Source of the DNA: Heliomicrobium modesticaldum Ice1
GTDB taxonomy: Bacteria > Bacillota > Desulfitobacteriia > Heliobacteriales > Heliobacteriaceae
Assembly (NCBI RefSeq): GCF_000019165.1
Contig: NC_010337.2
Location: 1,727,001 to 1,791,000 of the forward strand
DNA length: 64,000 nucleotides
Direction: 5' to 3'
The notes under the pieces are model-generated. The model did not search any database. It was not told the DNA's origin and saw only the letters and a list, made by a program, of their open reading frames with translations. Position numbers and translations under genes: made by a program. This document shows positions 14,668 through 23,930 of this stretch, piece after piece (the stretch's first letter is position 1; every line of letters starts with the position of its first letter).

Positions 14668-16579
14668 AGTCTGTCTAAAAACCCCCCTCAAGAGAGGGCA
14701 AAAAGCAAGACGTTTTTATATGGAAATCGGTGGAATTTAAAGGGAATTTGACTCTTCGCGTCGAAGGATATAGGTACAAAGACTGTTTATAGCGAGGCGA
14801 TGTACCTTGTTTCGATTCGATGTGGATCCCCAAGTTAGCTTTTACGACTTTGCAGCCCTCTGGGACCAACTTGTGCCTGCCGATTCCGTCTTTCGCCTGT
14901 TTCGTGAATTGGCGCCCCTATTAATACAACCGGAGGATTTTACAGGTCTCTATTGCCTTGACAACGGACGTCCCAGTCATGCGGCCCGGCAGATGACGAT
15001 GGCCTGCATGTTACAGGAAATGCTGGGCGAAACAGACCGGGGGATGGAAGCACAGACACGTGTGAACATCGAGGTCAAGTTTGCGTTAGGAATGGCCCTC
15101 GATGAACCGGGCATTGATCACGCCAATTTTGGCGTCCACCGGCAACGGCTCATCCAAAAGGAACTTGATAAGGTCTATCTCGATCGCTTTATCCGGTTGA
15201 TGTACTACCTGGGCGTTTTGACAGGGAAAGAACCTTGGATAACGGACACGACCCATGTCATAGCTCCCATCAGTGCCCCCACGACCATCGAACTGATCCG
15301 CCAAGCCATGCGCCTGTTGGTGCGTCTTTTGGCGAAGCAATACAGTGTTCCATGGCATGCAATCCCCCATGCCCCTCGGGCGGTACGTTACCTGGAAACA
15401 GTGACGGAAGTGAAAGAGCATAACCTGGACGATAAGGCCAAAATGGAACGGCTTGTTGAAGTGGTCAGCGAGGCTGACGAACTGCTGGCCTACGTGGAGT
15501 CATCGGAGGCTTCGTGGAAGAAGAAGCCCGATGTCATTCATTACGCCCTTTTGCTTTGCCGTATCCTCCGTGAACGAATCATTCGGAAAGATGATGGAAC
15601 TCTTGAGATAGCCCCCGGCGGTTCTGTCAAAGATATGATAGTTTCGGCTGTAGACAGCGAAGCCCGTTTCGGTTGTAAGGGCAAGACGAAATGGCGCGGG
15701 TATAAGATGGCCATCGTCGAAGTCGGAAATTCCGGATTTATCGCCGCCGCCGAGGCCATGAAAGCCAACGACTATGACGGCTCCAGTCTGGTGCCGTTAG
15801 CGGATCAGCTTCCCACCGATTGTGTAGAAAACCCGACGATCATTGGAGATACCCACTATGGTGCGGGCGATGACCGTGTCACCCTCAAGGAAAAAGGCAT
15901 TGACGTAGTGGCGCCACTTTCACCAAAGACAAAATGTGATATCCTCGCGGGCGAGGGATTTCAAGTTTCCGAAGACCAAACACAACTGATCTGCCCGAGA
16001 GGAAAAGTCATCACCACCTATTCGGAAGTGGCAGATGGGAAGAACTTCGTGCTTCGCGCCAAGGACCATGATTGCAAGCACTGCCCTCGTTACACGACCT
16101 GTTTTAAAGAAAAGAAACATCGGCGCACGATTTTTATTCACAACGCCTATGGTGTCATGCTCGAGGCGGCAAAGCACTCCCAAACGAAAATCTATAAGGA
16201 ACAGATGCGTCTTCGCAGCCGCATCGAAGCCAAGCAAAATGAACTGGTCAACCGTTACGGACTGCGCCGGGTTCGCCGTATCGGAAAACGAAATCTGGCT
16301 TATGCCGCCCGGCTCAGCGCGTTAGCGGCGAACTTTCAAAAACTCAACCGTCTACGAAATGATAAGAATGCAACCATGGTGTTGGAGGTGAGCGCCTTAC
16401 GCGGTGTTGCTTTCAAAAAAGCCGCATAAGGTGCAAGGGGGAGATCTGCCCTTTTTGAGGAAAATCCTCAAAAAGGGCTGCTGAGACCGATAAAAAGACT
16501 CTGGTTTTTTGCTGTTTGTATTAAAAAATCATGCTTTTGCAAGGGCTGGCTAGGAATTTGCTTATTTTCTAGACGGCCT
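14668..16579 (+). mobile_element. IS1182-type insertion sequence, intact
   Basis: 1912 bp. Imperfect terminal inverted repeats: left AGTCTGTCTAAAAAC, right (reverse complement) AGGCCGTCTAGAAAA, 11 of the first 14 identical. It is flanked by a 7-bp direct repeat CAGATAG at 14661-14667 and 16580-16586, the target-site duplication. One transposase ORF fills the element. A perfect 14-bp palindrome (GCCCTTTTTGAGGA/TCCTCAAAAAGGGC, 16448-16478) follows that ORF and may act as its terminator. Confidence 0.85.
14807..16429 (+). CDS. IS1182-family DDE transposase
   Basis: 540 aa and apparently full length. Features of IS1182/IS5-group transposases are visible: the N-terminal helical domain (HAARQMTMACMLQEMLGETD), ITDTTHVIAP for the first catalytic Asp, SAVDSEARFGCKGKTKWRGY, IIGDTHYGAG for the second Asp, a Cys-rich CPRGK...CKHCPRYTTCF segment, and a C-terminal RSRIEAKQNELVNRYGLRR region where the catalytic Glu is expected. 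The start codon is TTG at 14807 with GCGAGGCGAT upstream; exact start is uncertain. Terminal repeats and target duplication show the copy has not decayed. Confidence 0.9.
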   Translation: MFRFDVDPQVSFYDFAALWDQLVPADSVFRLFRELAPLLIQPEDFTGLYCLDNGRPSHAARQMTMACMLQEMLGETDRGMEAQTRVNIEVKFALGMALDEPGIDHANFGVHRQRLIQKELDKVYLDRFIRLMYYLGVLTGKEPWITDTTHVIAPISAPTTIELIRQAMRLLVRLLAKQYSVPWHAIPHAPRAVRYLETVTEVKEHNLDDKAKMERLVEVVSEADELLAYVESSEASWKKKPDVIHYALLLCRILRERIIRKDDGTLEIAPGGSVKDMIVSAVDSEARFGCKGKTKWRGYKMAIVEVGNSGFIAAAEAMKANDYDGSSLVPLADQLPTDCVENPTIIGDTHYGAGDDRVTLKEKGIDVVAPLSPKTKCDILAGEGFQVSEDQTQLICPRGKVITTYSEVADGKNFVLRAKDHDCKHCPRYTTCFKEKKHRRTIFIHNAYGVMLEAAKHSQTKIYKEQMRLRSRIEAKQNELVNRYGLRRVRRIGKRNLAYAARLSALAANFQKLNRLRNDKNATMVLEVSALRGVAFKKAA

Positions 16580-16669
16580 CAGATAGACAAACATTCATAG
16601 GATATCGGACAAACGATACCTAGGTAAGCCCAACGCACATAAGTTGACATCAATGAAGGGGATGAGGAC

Positions 16670-17347
16670 GTGAAGTTTTTCAAGGTGCCTGAGCCGACAA
16701 TCATGCGGTTGTCGCTCTACTCGCGGATCCTTGAACAGTTGGAAGAACGCGGTGTCCCGATCATTTCCTCGGTGGAGTTGGGTGATGCCGTAGGGATCAA
16801 TTCGGGCGTCGTCCGCAAGGACCTGTCCATGTTCGGGGAGTTTGGTGTCCGCGGTGTGGGCTACAATGTGCGGGAACTGCGGGATAATATCCGCAAGCTC
16901 TTGGGTCAAGATCGCAACTGGCCCGTGATCATCGTCGGCGCCGGTCACTTGGGTTCTTCCTTGGCCGCCTATCCGGGATTCCGTCAACGCGGATTCGACG
17001 TGGTTGCGCTGGTGGACACGGATCCTGAAAAAATCGGTTCTACCATCATCGACAAGACCGTCGTCTCCTGGGAAGAAGCGGAGAGGCTCGTCAAAGCGCA
17101 GGGCATTCGCATGGCGATCCTGGCTGTGCCCGCTGACGCCGTTCAGGCTGTTGCCCAGCAATTGACCGATCTCGGGATTGAGGCGATTCTCAACTTCTCG
17201 CCCATCATCTTGAAAGGGCCTTCCAAAGCACAGGTGCAAAATGTCGACCTGACGGTCTACTTTGACCTGATGCGGTTCACGCAAAACCTCAACGACAACG
17301 GCCTGCGACCCCAGGCGTCCCATACGCGCGGGATCGCCGTTCGCTGA
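16670..17347 (+). CDS. rex: redox-sensing transcriptional repressor Rex
   Basis: 225 aa. Rex binds DNA when NADH is low relative to NAD+ and represses fermentation and respiration genes. The winged helix (ISSVELGDAVGINSGVVRKD, LSMFGEFGVRGVGYNV) and Rossmann NAD(H) site (IIVGAGHLGSSLAAYPGF, then VALVDTDP) match the family. GTG start, with GGGGATGAGG upstream. The IS1182-type element now sits between this gene and the promoter at 14625, so its transcription may depend on read-out from the element or a weaker local promoter. A formate dehydrogenase operon follows, a plausible Rex target, though I see no clear Rex box. Confidence 0.93.
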   Translation: MKFFKVPEPTIMRLSLYSRILEQLEERGVPIISSVELGDAVGINSGVVRKDLSMFGEFGVRGVGYNVRELRDNIRKLLGQDRNWPVIIVGAGHLGSSLAAYPGFRQRGFDVVALVDTDPEKIGSTIIDKTVVSWEEAERLVKAQGIRMAILAVPADAVQAVAQQLTDLGIEAILNFSPIILKGPSKAQVQNVDLTVYFDLMRFTQNLNDNGLRPQASHTRGIAVR

Positions 17348-17408
17348 TATTTCTCGCCATCCTGTTCGGTTTTCTGCATCCTTTTGTTTCGTTTGTTCCG
17401 ACTGTTCC

Positions 17409-17435
17409 GAAGGCCGTGGGGCCTTCTTTTTTTTT
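17409..17435 (+). terminator. intrinsic terminator after rex
   Basis: GAAGGCC/GGCCTTC with a GTGG loop, followed by nine T. Confidence 0.95.
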
Positions 17436-17525
17436 CCTCCGAACCGCCTTTGCCGGATGGATGGGCGGGACGGATGGTGAAGAACCATAAAAGGGCACTC
17501 GGTCTGACAAGGGATTAGACGATTT

Positions 17526-18158
17526 ATGACGAATCTTCATGAACATGACATGACTTTGCCGAATGAGGGTGGCTGTTTGAAAGAGGACCTGCGCCAGAGG
17601 GCATTGCAAGGACGCAACAGTTTGACACCAAAGGAGCTTGCATCGAAAAGCCGTTTGATCGCGCGACGCCTGTTTGCCATGCCGGCCTATGTGTCAGCTT
17701 CGACGGTGATGATTTACGTCGATTTCCGCCGAGAGGTGAAAACAGGGGAGATCCTTGCCCATAGTCTGAACAGGGGGAAGCAGGTGACGGTGCCGGTCTG
17801 TGACGGAGGCGCGCGTCGCCTGACCGCCGGGCGCATCGAGCGATACCCGGAGGATCTGCAACCGGGAACCTGGGGGATCATGGAACCGGTGACGGTCGTT
17901 CCTGTCGAACCTGCTTTGCTGGACCTGGTGATCGTGCCCGGTGTCGCCTTTGACCGGCAGGGCAACCGGCTCGGTTACGGCGCCGGGTATTATGACCGTT
18001 TCCTTCCTTCCTTGCGCCCGGAGGCGCAGAAAATCGCCCTCGCCTTTGACGTACAGATCGCACATCAGATATGCCCCGACGACCATGATATCCCCATGGA
18101 TTGGATCATCACCGAGAGCGGGGTCATCGATTGCAGGGAGGAACGCGTCCATGGCTGA
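17526..18158 (+). CDS. 5-formyltetrahydrofolate cyclo-ligase
   Basis: 210 aa. The enzyme converts 5-formyl-THF to methenyl-THF using ATP. The C-terminal signature LVIVPGVAFDRQGNRLGYGA, then YYDRFL, is complete, and KEDLRQRALQGRNSLTP-like basic N-terminal residues are present. ATG 17526 adds a short extension; ATG 17550 is an alternative. Its end overlaps the next gene by 8 bases, tying folate one-carbon recycling to a formate dehydrogenase operon. Confidence 0.9.
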   Translation: MTNLHEHDMTLPNEGGCLKEDLRQRALQGRNSLTPKELASKSRLIARRLFAMPAYVSASTVMIYVDFRREVKTGEILAHSLNRGKQVTVPVCDGGARRLTAGRIERYPEDLQPGTWGIMEPVTVVPVEPALLDLVIVPGVAFDRQGNRLGYGAGYYDRFLPSLRPEAQKIALAFDVQIAHQICPDDHDIPMDWIITESGVIDCREERVHG

Positions 18159-18726
18159 ATGCCGATGCCGCCGAGCAGATCAACAAAAAGATCAAACAGT
18201 TCACACAGGACAAACAGATCACACAGTTTACACAGGACAAACGGGACAGACAGATCGGACAAAAAGGGAAACCGAAAAAGACCGACGCCTTGCCGCCTTG
18301 CTGGAAAAATATCGGGAAGAGCGGGGCGCATTGATCCCCTTGTTGCAAGGGGTGCAGGAGATCTACGGTTATCTGCCGGGACCGGCGATGGAACGGATCG
18401 CCCGGACGCTGCGGTTGCCTGCGGCCCAGGTCTATGGCGTGGCCACCTTTTACGCCCAGTTTCACTTTGCGCCGCGCGGACGCCATGTGATCCGCGTCTG
18501 CTTAGGCACGGCCTGCCATGTCCGCGGCGGCGCCCGGATTTTTGAGGCCCTCCGTCGGCAGTTGGGTGTCGAGGACGGCGGGACGACGGCGGATCTGCGC
18601 TATACCCTCGAATCGGTGGCCTGTATCGGCGCCTGCGGGCTGGCCCCGGTGATCATGATCGATGACGACACCCATGGACGACTGACGCCGGAGAGCCTGC
18701 CGGGCATCCTGGCCCGGTACGAATGA
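18151..18726 (+). CDS. NuoE/HndA-like [2Fe-2S] subunit of NAD-linked formate dehydrogenase
   Basis: 191 aa from ATG 18151, which has GGGAGG 9 bases upstream. The thioredoxin-like NuoE fold is clear: GVQEIYGYLP, VYGVATFYAQFHF, and four cluster Cys in CLGTACHVRGG and CIGACGLAPV. It carries electrons between the diaphorase and the catalytic subunit. Residues 14-40 form an unusual Thr/Gln-rich insert encoded by a 27-base imperfect tandem repeat (HTGQTDHTVYTGQTGQTD). Order nuoE-nuoF-fdhA with tight spacing is typical of soluble NAD(P)-linked formate dehydrogenase or electron-bifurcating complexes. Confidence 0.9.
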   Translation: MAECRCRRADQQKDQTVHTGQTDHTVYTGQTGQTDRTKRETEKDRRLAALLEKYREERGALIPLLQGVQEIYGYLPGPAMERIARTLRLPAAQVYGVATFYAQFHFAPRGRHVIRVCLGTACHVRGGARIFEALRRQLGVEDGGTTADLRYTLESVACIGACGLAPVIMIDDDTHGRLTPESLPGILARYE

Positions 18727-18740
18727 GGAGGCGCCCTGAT

Positions 18741-20720
18741 ATGAAAAGTTTGATGGATCCCTGCTGCCAGCGGTGCGCCCATCGACCGGAGACGCCCTGT
18801 AGGGAATATCTGCGCTGTCGGACCGAAGGCCCCCTCTGCCATGACGATGAACAATGCCGGAAGGCCCGGCTGGAGCGCATCGAGGCTGTCGAAGGGGCGA
18901 CCCCGGCACAAAGGCCAATGCAAAACCTCATCCACGAGTCCCGCCGTTGGCGGTTGCTCCTCTGCGCCGGCACCGGTTGCATCGCCTCTGGCGGTGCTCC
19001 CGTTGTGGCGGCGCTCCGGGAGGTTGTAGAGGAACGCGGGATGTCCAATCAGGTGGCGATCGTCCTCACCGGCTGCCACGGTTTTTGCGAGCAGGGGCCG
19101 ATCGTCGTCGTCGAACCGGGCAACACCTTTTATCGCCGCGTCAGCGCTGCCGACGTGCGTGATATCGTCGATACCCACCTGATCGGCGGCCAAAAGGTGG
19201 ACCGGCTGCTTTATCGGCTTCCCGGAGGAGAGGCCGTCGCCAGTTACCCGGAGATTCCCTTCTATGCCCGCCAGCATCGGATCGTGCTGGCCAACTGCGG
19301 TCACATCAACCCGGAGGACCTGGGCGAGTACCTGGCTCGCCAGGGTTACCGAGGGTTTCTGAAGGCCCTCGCCATGGAACGGGCCGCCGTGATCGCTGAG
19401 GTGAAGCGTTCCGGCCTGCGCGGACGTGGCGGTGCCGGTTTTCTTACCGGCCAGAAGTGGGAGTTCACCGCCGACGCGCCGGGAGAAGAGAAGTACATCG
19501 TCTGTAACGCCGATGAGGGCGATCCGGGGGCTTTCATGGACCGCTCCGTCCTGGAGGGCGACCCCCACGCCGTGTTGGAGGGGATGCTCGTCGCCGGCTA
19601 TGCCATCGGCGCCCGGGAGGGGTACATATACGTCCGGGCCGAGTACCCCCTCGCCATCCGCCGCCTGCGAACGGCCATCGCCCAGGCGGAAGCCTGCGGT
19701 CTCCTCGGTGAGAACATCCTCGCCAGCGGCTTTTCTTTCCGTGTTTACGTCAAAGCCGGCGCCGGCGCCTTCGTCTGCGGCGAGGAGACGGCGCTGCTCA
19801 CCTCCATCGAAGGCAACCGCGGGATGCCCCGCGTCAGACCGCCCTATCCCGCCGTCAAGGGGCTCTGGAGCAAACCCACCAATATCAACAACGTAGAAAC
19901 CCTTGCCAATATCCCCCATATCCTGCGCCGCGGTGCCGACTGGTACGCCGCCATGGGTGTCGGTCGTTCGAAAGGCTCAAAGGTCTTCGCCCTCACCGGC
20001 AAGGTGAATAACACGGGACTTGTCGAGGTCCCCATGGGCCTCAGCCTGCGGGAGATCATCTTCGCCATCGGCGGCGGCATCCAGGGCGGGAAGGCTTTCA
20101 AGGCCGTTCAGATCGGCGGTCCCTCCGGCGGCTGTCTGCCTGAGTCGCTCCTTGACACGCCTGTCGATTATGAAAGCCTGCTGGAAGCCGGTGCCATGGT
20201 CGGCTCCGGCGGTCTCGTCGTCATGGACGAGTCCACCTGCATGGTCGACATCGCCCGGTATTTTTTGAACTTCACCCAGCAGGAGTCCTGCGGCAAGTGC
20301 GCCCCCTGCCGGGAAGGGACGAAACGGATGCTGGAGATCGTGACGCGGATCACGGAAGGCGAAGGGCGCCTGGAGGACCTGGAGGCGCTGGAAAAGCTGG
20401 CCGCCGTGATCAAGGACACCTCCCTCTGCGGCCTCGGTCAGTCTGCGCCCAACCCTGTCTTGACGACGCTGCGTTATTTCCGAGACGAGTATGAGGCCCA
20501 CATCCACGACCAGCGTTGCCCCGCCGGCCGCTGCGCGGCCCTCTTGACCTACCGCATCGACGCGGACAAGTGCCGCGGTTGCACCCTTTGCGCCCGCCGC
20601 TGCCCTGTCGGTTGCATCACCGGCAAGCCGCGGGAGGCCTATGCGATCGACGAGACCCGCTGCATCAAGTGCGGCGCCTGCCTGGAATGCTGCAAGTTCG
20701 GCGCTGTCATACGCCGGTAG
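18741..20720 (+). CDS. NuoF/HndC-like diaphorase subunit (FMN, NAD(H), Fe-S)
   Basis: 659 aa from ATG 18741 (GAGGAGG upstream; the frame opens at 18723). Seen in order: a Cys-rich N-terminus (CCQRCAHRPETPC...C), a thioredoxin-like [2Fe-2S] segment (CAGTGCIASGG...LTGCHGFCEQGP), the FMN/NADH-binding core (RGRGGAGFLTGQKW, YIVCNADEGDPGAFMDR, GAGAFVCGEETALL), the 4Fe-4S site ESCGKCAPCREG with its later Cys in SLCGLGQSAPNP, and two C-terminal [4Fe-4S] ferredoxin motifs (CRGCTLCARRCP, CIKCGACLECC). It oxidises or reduces NAD(P)(H) for the complex; the clusters allow a ferredoxin branch. Confidence 0.93.
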   Translation: MKSLMDPCCQRCAHRPETPCREYLRCRTEGPLCHDDEQCRKARLERIEAVEGATPAQRPMQNLIHESRRWRLLLCAGTGCIASGGAPVVAALREVVEERGMSNQVAIVLTGCHGFCEQGPIVVVEPGNTFYRRVSAADVRDIVDTHLIGGQKVDRLLYRLPGGEAVASYPEIPFYARQHRIVLANCGHINPEDLGEYLARQGYRGFLKALAMERAAVIAEVKRSGLRGRGGAGFLTGQKWEFTADAPGEEKYIVCNADEGDPGAFMDRSVLEGDPHAVLEGMLVAGYAIGAREGYIYVRAEYPLAIRRLRTAIAQAEACGLLGENILASGFSFRVYVKAGAGAFVCGEETALLTSIEGNRGMPRVRPPYPAVKGLWSKPTNINNVETLANIPHILRRGADWYAAMGVGRSKGSKVFALTGKVNNTGLVEVPMGLSLREIIFAIGGGIQGGKAFKAVQIGGPSGGCLPESLLDTPVDYESLLEAGAMVGSGGLVVMDESTCMVDIARYFLNFTQQESCGKCAPCREGTKRMLEIVTRITEGEGRLEDLEALEKLAAVIKDTSLCGLGQSAPNPVLTTLRYFRDEYEAHIHDQRCPAGRCAALLTYRIDADKCRGCTLCARRCPVGCITGKPREAYAIDETRCIKCGACLECCKFGAVIRR

Positions 20721-20734
20721 GAGGAGAGACGACG

Positions 20735-23623
20735 ATGAAACAAGGCAGCGCCCAAGCGCTGACAGACGATAAGACCAAAGCCCGGCCCGGGGCGCCTGCG
20801 AAGGACCCGGGGAACGGCGACGACGTCGCCTTGACGATAGATGGACAGACCCTCTCTGTCCCTGCGGGCACGACCGTGTTGGCGGCGGCCCGGCAACTCG
20901 GCATCGACATTCCGACCCTCTGCCACGATCCGGAGTTGACCAATGCCGGCTCCTGCCGCCTCTGTGTGGTTGAAGTCGAAATCCCCACGGCGGGGGGCAT
21001 GATGAAGATGCGCAACCTCCCCCCATCCTGCGTCACCGCCGTTTCGCCGGGGATGGTCGTCCGCACCTGCACAGAAAGGGTGGTGCAGGCGCGCCGGACG
21101 GTGCTGGAACTGCTGTTGGCCAACCACCCGAGAGATTGTCTGCGCTGCGAGCGTGCGGGAAATTGCCAACTCCAGGCTTACGCCTACGCCTACGGCGCTG
21201 ACTTCCCTGCCGCTGGTTCCGCCCTCGACGGTGAGCGCCGCCGCGATCCCGTCGATGATTCGAACCCCTTCATCCGGCGGGATATGAACAAGTGTGTCCT
21301 CTGCGGCAAGTGTGTGCGCGTCTGCGCTGAGGTCCAGGGCCGCCATGTCCTGGATTACGCGCATCGCGGTTTCGCAACGACGGTGGCGCCGGCCTTTGAG
21401 AAGGCGCTCGGCGACTCGGACTGTGTGTTTTGCGGATCCTGCGTCGCCCTCTGCCCCACAGGCGCGCTCACTGAAAAAATGAAGGCCGGAAAGGGCCGAC
21501 CCTGGGATGGGCGCCGCAAGGTGCGGACCACCTGCCCGTACTGCGGCACCGGTTGCAACTTCGACCTAGAGGTGGTTCGGCGGCCTGTCGCCGGCGAACC
21601 GGAGCGGGAGGAGGTCATCGGCGTCGCCTCAGCCGCCGATGCGCCGGTCAACGGCCGCCACCTCTGTGTCAAAGGCCGTTTTGGCCTTTCCTTTATCCAT
21701 CATCCCGAACGTCTCCGCCGCCCCCTGGTGAAAAAGGAGGGCCGCTTTGTCGAAACCTCTTGGGAGGAAGCGCTCTCCTTTGTGGCGGAGCGGTTCCGAG
21801 CGATCCTGAGCGAATGGGGCGGCGACGCCTTCGGCGTGTTGGCTTCCGCTAAGGTGACGAATGAGGAGAACTACCTGATCAACCGTTTTGCCCGGGGGGT
21901 GCTGGGCACCAACAACATTGACCACTGCGCCCGCCTCTGCCACGCCTCGACAGTGGCCGGTCTGGCCGCCGCCTTCGGCTCCGGGGCGATGACCAATCCC
22001 ATCGCTGATATCGCCAAAAGCGACTTCTTGCTCGTCATCGGGTCTAACACGACCGAGTCCCACCCTGTCCTGGCCCAGAAATTGCTGCAGGCCATCGGCC
22101 GGGGGACGCCCTGCGTCGTCATCGATCCGCGCAGGACGGAACTGGCGGCGGCAGCGACGGAGCACCTGGCCATCCGCCCCGGTGGAGACCTGGCGCTGCT
22201 CAACGCCATGGCCCATGTGATCATCGCCGAAGGGCTTCAGGACGATCGTTTTATCGAAGAACGGACCGAAGGTTTCGAGGAGTTCAAAGCGGCTGTCGCC
22301 GACTGTTCGCCCGAATGGGCCGCGCCGCTCACCGGGATCGCGCCGGCGGTCATCAGGGAGACGGCCCGCCGATATGCGAGGGCCGAGCGGGCCTCCATCT
22401 TCTACACCATGGGAATCACTCAAAAGCGCACGGGCACGCACAATGTGATGGCTATCGCCAACCTGGCCCTTTTGACGGGTCACATCGGCAAAGAGGGAAG
22501 CGGCGTCAACCCCCTGCGCGGTCAAAACAACGTGCAGGGCGCTTGTGACATGGGCGCGCTGCCCAATGTCTTCCCCGGCTATCAGCCTGTCGGAGATGCG
22601 GCTGTCCGGGCCAAGTTCGCCGCCGCTTGGGGACTCGACGCCGTCGAATTGCCGGCCAAGCCGGGCCTCACCGTCGGTGAGATGCTCGAAGCCGCCCGTG
22701 CAGGGGAACTCAAGGCGATGCTGATCGTCGGAGAGAACCCGGTCCTCTCCGATCCGGACAGCGCCCGCGTTGTGGAAGCGCTGCGACGGCTCGATTTCCT
22801 CGTCGCCGTCGACATCTTTTTGAGTGAGACGGCTCAACTGGCCGATGTGGTGCTGCCGGCCTGTTCCTTTGCTGAAAAGGAAGGGACCTTCACCAACACG
22901 GAACGGCGGGTGCAGCGGGTGCGGCAGGCCATCGAACCCGTCGGCCAGTCGCGGCCTGACTGGCGGATCGTGGCCGATCTCGCAGCCGCGCTCGGTCGAC
23001 CTTTTGACGTGAATGATCCGGCGGCGGTGATGGCGGAGATCGCCCGCCTTACGCCCGCCTACGGCGGGATCAGCCACGACCGTCTCGACAGGGAAGGCGG
23101 GCTCTGCTGGCCCTGTCCGGCAAGCGATCACCCCGGGACGCCTCGCCTGCATGAGGAGCGCTTCACCCGAGGAAAGGGCCGCTTCCACGCCGTCCACTAC
23201 CTGCCTCCGGCGGAAGCGCCTGATGAAACGTACCCCCTTGTGCTATCGACCGGACGCCGCCTCTTCCATTACCACACGGGAACGATGAGCCGCCGGACCG
23301 AATTGGCGGCGATTTATCCGGAGGAACACCTGGAGATGCATCCCGATGACGCGGCCCATCTCGGACTGACGGACGGAGACTGGGTCCGCCTCTCCACCCG
23401 TCGGGGTGCCATCTCCATCCCTGTACGGCTGACAGAAGGCATCATGGCGGGAACGGTCTTCACTTCCTTCCACTTTTCTGAGGCAGCCGTCAACGTCCTG
23501 ACGAACAGCGCCGTCGACCCTGTGGCCAAAATCCCGGAACTGAAGGTCTGTGCCTGCCGGGTGGAAATCGTCGATCCGCCCTGCGGGTATCTGCCGCCTG
23601 CGGGCAAGCGGGTTCTGGTCTAG
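20735..23623 (+). CDS. formate dehydrogenase catalytic subunit (molybdopterin, cysteine type)
   Basis: 962 aa from ATG 20735 with GAGGAGAG upstream. NuoG-like N-terminal part: [2Fe-2S] (CHDPELTNAGSCRLCVVEVE), His/Cys [4Fe-4S] (HPRDCLRCERAGNC) and two ferredoxin motifs (CVLCGKCVRVC, CVFCGSCVALCP). Then the molybdopterin domain with CPYCGTGCNFDLEV, metal-ligand region DHCARLCHASTVAGL, SNTTESHPV, and the C-terminal guanine-dinucleotide domain (LSTGRRLFHYHTGTMSRR, FTSFHFSEAAVN). The Mo/W ligand is Cys (RLCH), not selenocysteine. Together with NuoE and NuoF this should be a cytoplasmic NAD-linked formate dehydrogenase. Direction in vivo (formate oxidation or CO2 reduction) is not visible. Confidence 0.92.
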   Translation: MKQGSAQALTDDKTKARPGAPAKDPGNGDDVALTIDGQTLSVPAGTTVLAAARQLGIDIPTLCHDPELTNAGSCRLCVVEVEIPTAGGMMKMRNLPPSCVTAVSPGMVVRTCTERVVQARRTVLELLLANHPRDCLRCERAGNCQLQAYAYAYGADFPAAGSALDGERRRDPVDDSNPFIRRDMNKCVLCGKCVRVCAEVQGRHVLDYAHRGFATTVAPAFEKALGDSDCVFCGSCVALCPTGALTEKMKAGKGRPWDGRRKVRTTCPYCGTGCNFDLEVVRRPVAGEPEREEVIGVASAADAPVNGRHLCVKGRFGLSFIHHPERLRRPLVKKEGRFVETSWEEALSFVAERFRAILSEWGGDAFGVLASAKVTNEENYLINRFARGVLGTNNIDHCARLCHASTVAGLAAAFGSGAMTNPIADIAKSDFLLVIGSNTTESHPVLAQKLLQAIGRGTPCVVIDPRRTELAAAATEHLAIRPGGDLALLNAMAHVIIAEGLQDDRFIEERTEGFEEFKAAVADCSPEWAAPLTGIAPAVIRETARRYARAERASIFYTMGITQKRTGTHNVMAIANLALLTGHIGKEGSGVNPLRGQNNVQGACDMGALPNVFPGYQPVGDAAVRAKFAAAWGLDAVELPAKPGLTVGEMLEAARAGELKAMLIVGENPVLSDPDSARVVEALRRLDFLVAVDIFLSETAQLADVVLPACSFAEKEGTFTNTERRVQRVRQAIEPVGQSRPDWRIVADLAAALGRPFDVNDPAAVMAEIARLTPAYGGISHDRLDREGGLCWPCPASDHPGTPRLHEERFTRGKGRFHAVHYLPPAEAPDETYPLVLSTGRRLFHYHTGTMSRRTELAAIYPEEHLEMHPDDAAHLGLTDGDWVRLSTRRGAISIPVRLTEGIMAGTVFTSFHFSEAAVNVLTNSAVDPVAKIPELKVCACRVEIVDPPCGYLPPAGKRVLV

Positions 23624-23700
23624 TTTTGCATTGTTGCTGCTGATCTAGTTGTTGTTTCCTGCTTTTTTCGTTCCTGTGAATTGCCGATCTTGTCGGTAAA

Positions 23701-23826
23701 CTGTTTTCCGCCAATTTGGGCGGGCGGTAACAGTTTCTGTCAAGGGTCGTCCTCTTCTACAGAATGTCCGTGTTAAGCGACGGGAAGCCTGGTCTGCGAA
23801 AACATCGCGGGACCAGGTGCTTTTTT
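23701..23826 (+). terminator. terminator region after the formate dehydrogenase operon
   Basis: First hairpin CTGTT..CCGCC/GGCGG..AACAG (23701-23733) without much T. Second is a good terminator: CCTGGTC/GACCAGG (23788-23794 with 23811-23817) and six T at 23821-23826. The remaining gap to 23930 holds a TATAAT at 23875 but no gene. Confidence 0.75.
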
Positions 23827-23930
23827 GCCTTTCGACGGAACGGAAGTGATAAAATGTCATGAAGAAAGGAATGGTATAATCACCCATAGATGATGCGCAA
23901 CCGAACAGGGCGGGCAGTGGAGGGATCGAG

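Noticed and set aside
20516-20734. Upstream extension of the formate dehydrogenase alpha frame
   Set aside because: It overlaps the Fe-S C-terminus of the NuoF-like gene. ATG 20735 has a strong ribosome site and gives the normal N-terminus.
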